From Carallia brachiata (taxonomy: Eukaryota > Streptophyta > Magnoliopsida > Malpighiales > Rhizophoraceae), in the NCBI GenBank assembly GCA_021464245.1, contig JADCRB010000103.1:62001-126000 (forward strand): a stretch of 64,000 nt of DNA, written 5' to 3'. Below the pieces are notes generated by a model. That model saw nothing but the letters and a program-made list of their open reading frames with translations, ran no database searches and had not been told where the DNA came from. The stretch's first letter is position 1; the number at the start of each line of letters is the position of its first letter. Positions 58,065 through 64,000 of the stretch are shown piece by piece. The translations under genes were made by a program, and so were the position numbers.

Positions 58065-61000
58065 TTTTCTTCTATCTCTAATTAATTTCAAACATGCATT
58101 GCTAATTGTACAAAAAGTAAGTCAAGAAAGCAAATGCCAAATTCATTTTCATCAACTATGATCTGGCGCTAAAGATGGAGAAATGATCATAACTGTTCAG
58201 AAGTATCTAAACGATTTTGGCCTCACAGAGAAACATAAAATTTGGATCCAAAATAAAAGGCGAGGGGGATGTTAGTCGCACTTTAAGCCTACGAAGCTCC
58301 CTTCTTGTTAGCATGTGCGTTGAAGCTCCCTTGTTGTTATCATATGCATTAGACAACTTCATAAAGTTTTTCCATTTTGTCATCTTTTGGTAAACGAGAA
58401 TATTTCAACTGCCACTTTTGTCTTTTTGTACTTTTCGGAATTGGAATCTCCCATTGATGGGATCATTATATTATTGGAAATAATTAATAGGATTTTTCGA
58501 TAGACTTAAAATAATATTAAAGTGATTGGTGTCGTTATATAATTAAATTGTTAAATGTTGTTGATAAATTATATAATTATTTTGATATTATTTAAAGTTA
58601 ACTTCTATAATAAAGTTTTGGGTTAGTATAAAAAATAATCAATTTTAATTAAAGTAATAAATTTAGTATTAATTTTAAAAAATAATAAATCTAACACTAA
58701 TTTTAACTAAAGTAACAAATTTAGTACACTGTGAAATTTTTTAAAAAGAATTTGTCTATTTTGATGATATGACACTAATTTATATGATTATCATGTCATC
58801 AAAACATATATTTTTATAAATTTGTCATCAAAACTAACAAATTCTGTTCATAGAAAATTATTACATGTTAGATTTGTTATTTTAATTAAAGTTAACATTA
58901 GATTTATTATTTTTCAAAATTAATATTAAATTTTTTATTTTAAATAAAATTAGTGATATTTTTGTTATATTAATTTTAAAATTTTTATATTATATCCATT
59001 TTTCTGTATCATACATTAGTTGAAAGATTGTCAACAGTGATACCTAAAATATCTCATCATTCATGAACACTAGAAGTAATAGATCAATAGTCTGAATGGT
59101 AATTTAATGTATCTTGCCTTATATTGACTTAGGTTCGAGTTTCTTTAATAATGCCCGCCATGAAAATTATGAAGGTTTCTGGTCGAGAGCGTGGAAGTGG
59201 GTTAGGCGTGCAGCAAGTCCACTCTGACCTATTAGTACTCAAATAATAAATTTATTCTGTGAGATCTGGTTAAGCAAAATGTATAATAGTAGTTAGCTTT
59301 GACCCACATATTATACCAACATATCTATGAGCATCTTTTTTGTGCTAAAAAAACATGCTCCCCATCAAGCAATAAAATGGTATTACATGTTACAAACAAA
59401 ACATGAGAAGAAGAAGCTCCAGCCTTAAGGTTGATAAGCCTCATATACGAGGCCTAAACTTTTACAATTTTTTCTATTTGAAATTTAAATCTTTTAAATT
59501 TTTTATTTGAGTCTTAAATCTTTACCTTTTACTCTTTCTAAATCTTTTTTGTGGATGAAATTAGATCAAAATGTTAATTATTTTGTTGATCAAATAGAAT
59601 TTGTATTAAACACTAAAATACACCCACAAAAATACAGAAATACAAGTATATACAGGTTACGCAAATTTCGTTTGGTCAACGAAATACTTAACGGCTGCCC
59701 CTAATTTCATCATAAAAGGATTTAAACAGAATAAAAAATAAAGATTTAAGACTCAAATATAATATTTAAAAAGTTTGGGTCTTAAACAAAAGAAATCATA
59801 CATTTAGGGCTCCCAAGCGACTTATCCCTCCTTAAGGTGCATCCTTCCACTACTGCAGAAGAAGCTAACAGTTTTTTGAGCAGGACCAGACTTTTCTTGA
59901 AGTTTCCGAGTCTGCCATCTGCCACCTCACTCTTTGTAACGGAAAGCTTCAAACCTGAATTTAGCTTAGTGGCTTTCAGACTCTTTTGGCGCGTTAGATT
60001 CCCAAAAATTATAAGTACTATTTCAAATGTGCTATTTTTGATGCGTATGATACAACCATCCAATATGTTCACAAGTGGATGCCCTTTTTCAGCTCCAAAT
60101 TTCATTGAATAAAGCGTTTGGAGTTGCTCTTGAATTTTGCTTGTGCACCACACGTGGCAAAACATGGACTTTTCCTTCGGTTTGCTTTGGTAAATATGCT
60201 CATTTTTAATAGAGAAAATCTTGACATACTAAATTTTATTATTTTAATTGGTATTTTAAAAAAAAATTTTATAACAATACTGATAATATTTATAATGAAA
60301 AAAAATAATAAAATTTAATTTTTATTATATAAATTATTAATTTTATTATAAAATTATCAATTTTATTATATTTAAAATATTAATTAAATATTAAAATTTA
60401 GTATATGTATTGATAATTTTTTTAATCTCATACTCGCTTTTCTTTGCATACGTGGCTATGGTCACTGCAATGAAAAGATTTGAAGCATCCAGATGTAGCA
60501 CTTTTGCAATACATGGCATACATGAGATAAGAGAATGAAGATGCATATGCGCCCTCGAGAAAATAGACCCTCAATTAATCTATGCTCGGCTCCATTCATT
60601 TTTCCTAGAAATAAGTGGGGAATTTTGGCGGGTATTTCGAACCTTGATGACCCCCGAAACGAAGGACAATCACAAAACCATAACCCTTCTGGCATTATGG
60701 GAACACACACACATATATCATAGTCTGTGCAGATAATTGTTTGAGATCCTTGATAAAGGGCAGCTGCAGGAACCAATACTCAACGACGGACTGACATTTC
60801 CACGATAGACTAAACAAATAAAAATACACGGTGGCACAGCTCATACATGCACCCATGTGTATTTGCCGCTCTTTGAATCTAACACTTCCTGTCTCGTCAA
60901 CCACAAGCCAAGCTTGGCTTCTTCGCCTATTTTACTCGTGAGGATTCCGAATAGATAAAATTTGATTAGTGGAATCTGACATGGATGTTCCATTCCTTCA

Positions 61001-63033
61001 CAAGTCCAACAGTTCCTGCCCACCAAACATTTCAGTGGAGAAAGAGAGAGGTCAATTTTGGTGACTAATTAGTGTGGGGCTAACAAACATTTGAGTGGAG
61101 TAGATTGTTGACTAAAAATAAGGAAGGCCACGGCTAGCTAGAGTTTTAAGTTGCTAGTCTAATCTTTGTTTTTGTAATTTATTTTTCCCTGTGCATTGCA
61201 CAGCATATTTTGTAAATTATAATGCACCCACTGGTAAACTTTCTAATCTTGACTAAACCAAGATAATCAGAATAATTATATGTAAAATGGGAATGAGATC
61301 CTTGCAAGACAGACTTGTGTTTGTGCCACTAATCCTGAACTAGTTAATGTGTTTCTGTTAGGACAAACAGAGAGGAACTAAACACAATAGGGATGTCCAA
61401 TATGTAACGAAGTACAGGTACAGGCCCTATCTGGCTATAAGGTAATTCATTCACCTAAATTCAATAGTTTTCTTATTCTTAACAAAGACTAGGGCAGTAT
61501 AGCACGACACTTATGTGGCTATTTGTCTAAAGCGAGCGTAATAGGCTGCCTGATTCTTCATGGAACATACACATAATTGGGTTGTTCCCAACCTAAAGTT
61601 TCAGTAATTAAAAATTTGTATAATTACATTTAATTATTGTGCTTAAATTTTTGTTTAGGGTATGTTCTCAAGGACTTGATCGAGTCCCAATTATTTGCTA
61701 GACTTGTATGGTTAATTCTCTAAAACTTTTTAGTCTTGGCTTACATAACTGGGTTCATTCTCTAAAATCTTTTCAGGATCAAAAAAGAAGGTTGAAGATC
61801 GTACTTTAATCTAAACTTCACCCCAGGATCACGTTAATTTTGTAAGGAAAGCACCAATGAGGGTACTGGGGTGCAACAAAAATATTCAACGTGAACCATT
61901 TTATGTGGTTCCATACATGCACTTTCATATGAAGATGCACGATGACTTAGCAGTGGACACAAATGTTTGATTAAGATTGTTAAATTGTATGTTTAGATTA
62001 GAACCTTTATTTTTAAAGCCAAAAAAAAATCAAATTCATCTAATTCATGTTCACAAGCAACATACTGGGTATAAATTAATTTTTTTTTTCTGCCCAGGAT
62101 CATGTACCATTGAATTAAACGAATGTTAATTCCCTGCTTAGAGGTAATCACTTATACCATATTTGTCACAGAAATATGTGGATGGCCCAAAACAATCTGA
62201 TGCCATTTTGAGAGCATCGCGGCTGATGCTGCCCTGCAACCCACATGTCCTGTATTTCGCTCCCATAATTAAATTAGTCCATGAAGATTTAATTTAAGGC
62301 TAGAAAAAAAATATTCAACAAAGTCAAAGGGTGAAGAAAGTGTCATAGCCATATGTTAACTTTAATTAGACTCCTCTTAACCATAAATGTCCTCACTAAT
62401 TGTTTTTGTCATATTAAATGGCATGTGCTGGTAATTAAAGCACACAAACCATGTATGTTATAGGCAGACCAAAAACAGAGAGGGATGTTGGATCTTTATT
62501 AATTAACAGAAAAGTTGGGTGACCATATAATTTGTTCGTCTAATATTGTTTAGATTCACTTTGTGTGCAATAAGCATATTTTATATAACTGTAATAATAA
62601 AAGTAATCTAAAAAAGTATTATTATAATTTTTAATTATGATTACTCAAAATATATATTCTATTCTACAAACTAAATATCATTTGAATATAATTTAGTCAT
62701 CAACGTGTAAGCATGAAATAGTTTCCATTATTAAATATTTGACGTGGATTTGCGTGTTGTTATAATTAACTAAAACTTGAATTGCGAGTTTTTGATTCTA
62801 GATTCTAGAGATGACTCTCAGCAACCTACCTAGCTACATTGGAAGTAAGTTTATATTTATATTTAATTTGACTCATAATTTTAGTAAGTATAATTAATTT
62901 ATAATCACATAATAAATAAATTTTATTTAAAATAAAAAATTAATAAAATAAATTTTTATATGTAATATTATAAATAAATTATATTTAACATAAAAAAAAA
63001 CAAAAAAAAGGAAAAAATAACGAACACCAATTT
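58065..63033. other. Gene-poor intergenic DNA
   Basis: It contains the ATG7 3'UTR and otherwise AT-rich DNA. A 127-codon minus-strand frame at 59782-60165 has no recognisable domain and is not called as a gene. I found no RNA gene, and no MITE with clear target duplications. Confidence 0.5.
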
Positions 63034-63225
63034 GTGTTTAAAGGGCACCACAGTTCCTTCTGCATGTGCTTTGACCTACCCCTTCCCTCCCTTTTGTTGC
63101 TGTCCCTCCCTCCCTCCCTATCCTCAAAGATCAAGATTCAAAGTCAGATTTATTTAGCCAAACTAAGCCAGCCCAAGAACGACTTATCAATTCTCTTGCA
63201 TATGGTTCAAGCACAAAGACAAGAG

Positions 63226-63656
63226 ATGTCTGAGTCTCGGCCTTCTTCTTCTTGGCTGCTCTGCTATATCAAAATCCGATTCTTTGCTCATGTCAGGCAG
63301 TTCTTGCAACCCAGAACAACACAAAAGAATAATAAATCAAGAACCAAAATCAAGATGTTAAAGACTGAACAGCCACAACAAGCTGCCGTGCTGGATGATA
63401 GAGAGATTAAAATTGAAGAAGATGATTCTGTGGTGCTACAAAGAGCTGTAAAAAGACTTCACTTTGGAAGCTGGGAAGAGAAGGAGGTGGCAGCTATGGA
63501 GATTGAGAGATTAGCTAAAGAAGATGTGAAAATAAGAAGGCTGATGGCTGAGCTCGGGGTTATTCCAGCCCTCGTCGGTATGGTTGCAACCGAGGTGGGT
63601 GGCCGCCGGCTGGTGGCCGTCAAGGCTTTGATAGAGCTTGCTAGTGGAACATACAC
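63226..63656 (+). CDS. ARM-repeat protein, first coding exon (continues beyond window)
   Basis: The preferred start MSESRPSSSWLL is at 63226; in-frame ATGs at 63202 and 63034 would extend it. A hydrophobic stretch (SSWLLCYIKIRFFAHV) is followed by a lysine-rich linker and then armadillo-type helices: LQRAVKRLHFGSWEEKEVAA, IERLAKED, LGVIPALVGMV and RRLVAVKALIELA. The exon ends at the donor ACAC|GTAAGT (63656/63657), and the rest lies past the window. This N-terminal part resembles plant ARM-repeat proteins related to the PUB (U-box) group, but no U-box is visible here. ARM repeats mediate protein-protein contact. The specific function is unknown. Confidence 0.8.
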
Positions 63657-64000
63657 GTAAGTTTTTGCTTCACAGTCTTGTTTTTTTACCCCTTAATTTT
63701 GAGCAACATATAAGACATTCATGTTCATCTCTCTTATTAGCGTCCGTAAAATGCATGAAAAGGAAAAAAAAACTAAGATGTTTTCTATGCTTATATATTG
63801 TTCAATGAATGGATAACCGATTCCCTACCTAATTGTTTTTGCTTCAATTCCTTCAGAAATAAATTTTTTTTCAACAAAAAAAAAACGGAAATACAGGGCC
63901 TTTGACTCACCCTTGTTAACCTCTATAGACAAGTCAAATTTCTTTATTATTATTATTTTTTCCTATTAATCAATTTTGGGAAGGGAATGTATCCAATTGA
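63657..64000 (+). other. First intron of the ARM-repeat gene
   Basis: It begins GTAAGT at 63657. A CAG at about 63857 is followed by sequence without ARM-like coding, so the next exon is taken to lie beyond the window. Confidence 0.55.

Noticed and set aside
59782..60165. 127-codon minus-strand open frame
   Set aside because: No recognisable family, no promoter or poly(A) context and no exon structure that I can support. It may be chance or an old fragment.

Overview
This window reads as nuclear DNA of a flowering plant, most likely a woody eudicot. It is AT-rich, its genes carry short GT-AG introns, and it encodes plant-specific families: a SOLO DANCERS-type cyclin, a coiled-coil NB-ARC-LRR protein and a WUS-box homeodomain protein. 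It also holds Copia and LINE retrotransposons and an endogenous caulimovirid. I cannot fix the species. One N at 26005 and three single-base reading-frame defects in otherwise conserved genes suggest a draft-quality assembly, or less likely real lesions.

Layout. 1-7.0 kb: a BPA1-like RRM gene (+) faces a meiotic cyclin SDS gene (-). 7.0-14.5 kb: gene-poor DNA with two related MITEs and other repeats. 14.5-17.3 kb: the SmD2 spliceosomal core gene, followed by three tandem copies of a 152-bp repeat. 21.1-24.6 kb: a CC-NB-LRR gene (-) with degenerate nucleotide-binding motifs. 27.3-29.9 kb: a decayed LINE. 30.8-33.8 kb: about seven copies of a roughly 420-bp satellite whose units contain inverted arms. 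34.2-37.3 kb: a probable LTR remnant interrupted by a 1.3-kb poly(A)-tailed insertion. 38.7-52.5 kb: a decayed endogenous pararetrovirus split in its RNase H region by a 7.6-kb Sirevirus-like Copia element. 54.1-58.1 kb: the autophagy E1 gene ATG7. 63.2 kb to the end: the 5' exon of an ARM-repeat protein gene.

The most striking feature is inside the Copia element. It has two nearly identical LTRs, a 5-bp target duplication, a tRNA-iMet primer binding site and a polypurine tract. It keeps gag and the start of the protease region, but the integrase, reverse transcriptase and RNase H genes are missing. In their place, in antisense orientation, lies an intact intronless 200-codon ORF with a divergent WUSCHEL-type homeodomain, a WUS-box (TLSLFP) and a C-terminal EAR motif (LELRL). 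Six tandem copies of a 21-bp repeat lie directly upstream. This looks like a stem-cell regulator captured by a retrotransposon that then landed in a fossil virus.

The host genes (SDS, SmD2, ATG7, BPA1-like, NLR, ARM) have unrelated housekeeping, meiotic and defence roles. As usual in plant chromatin, they show no operon-like grouping.
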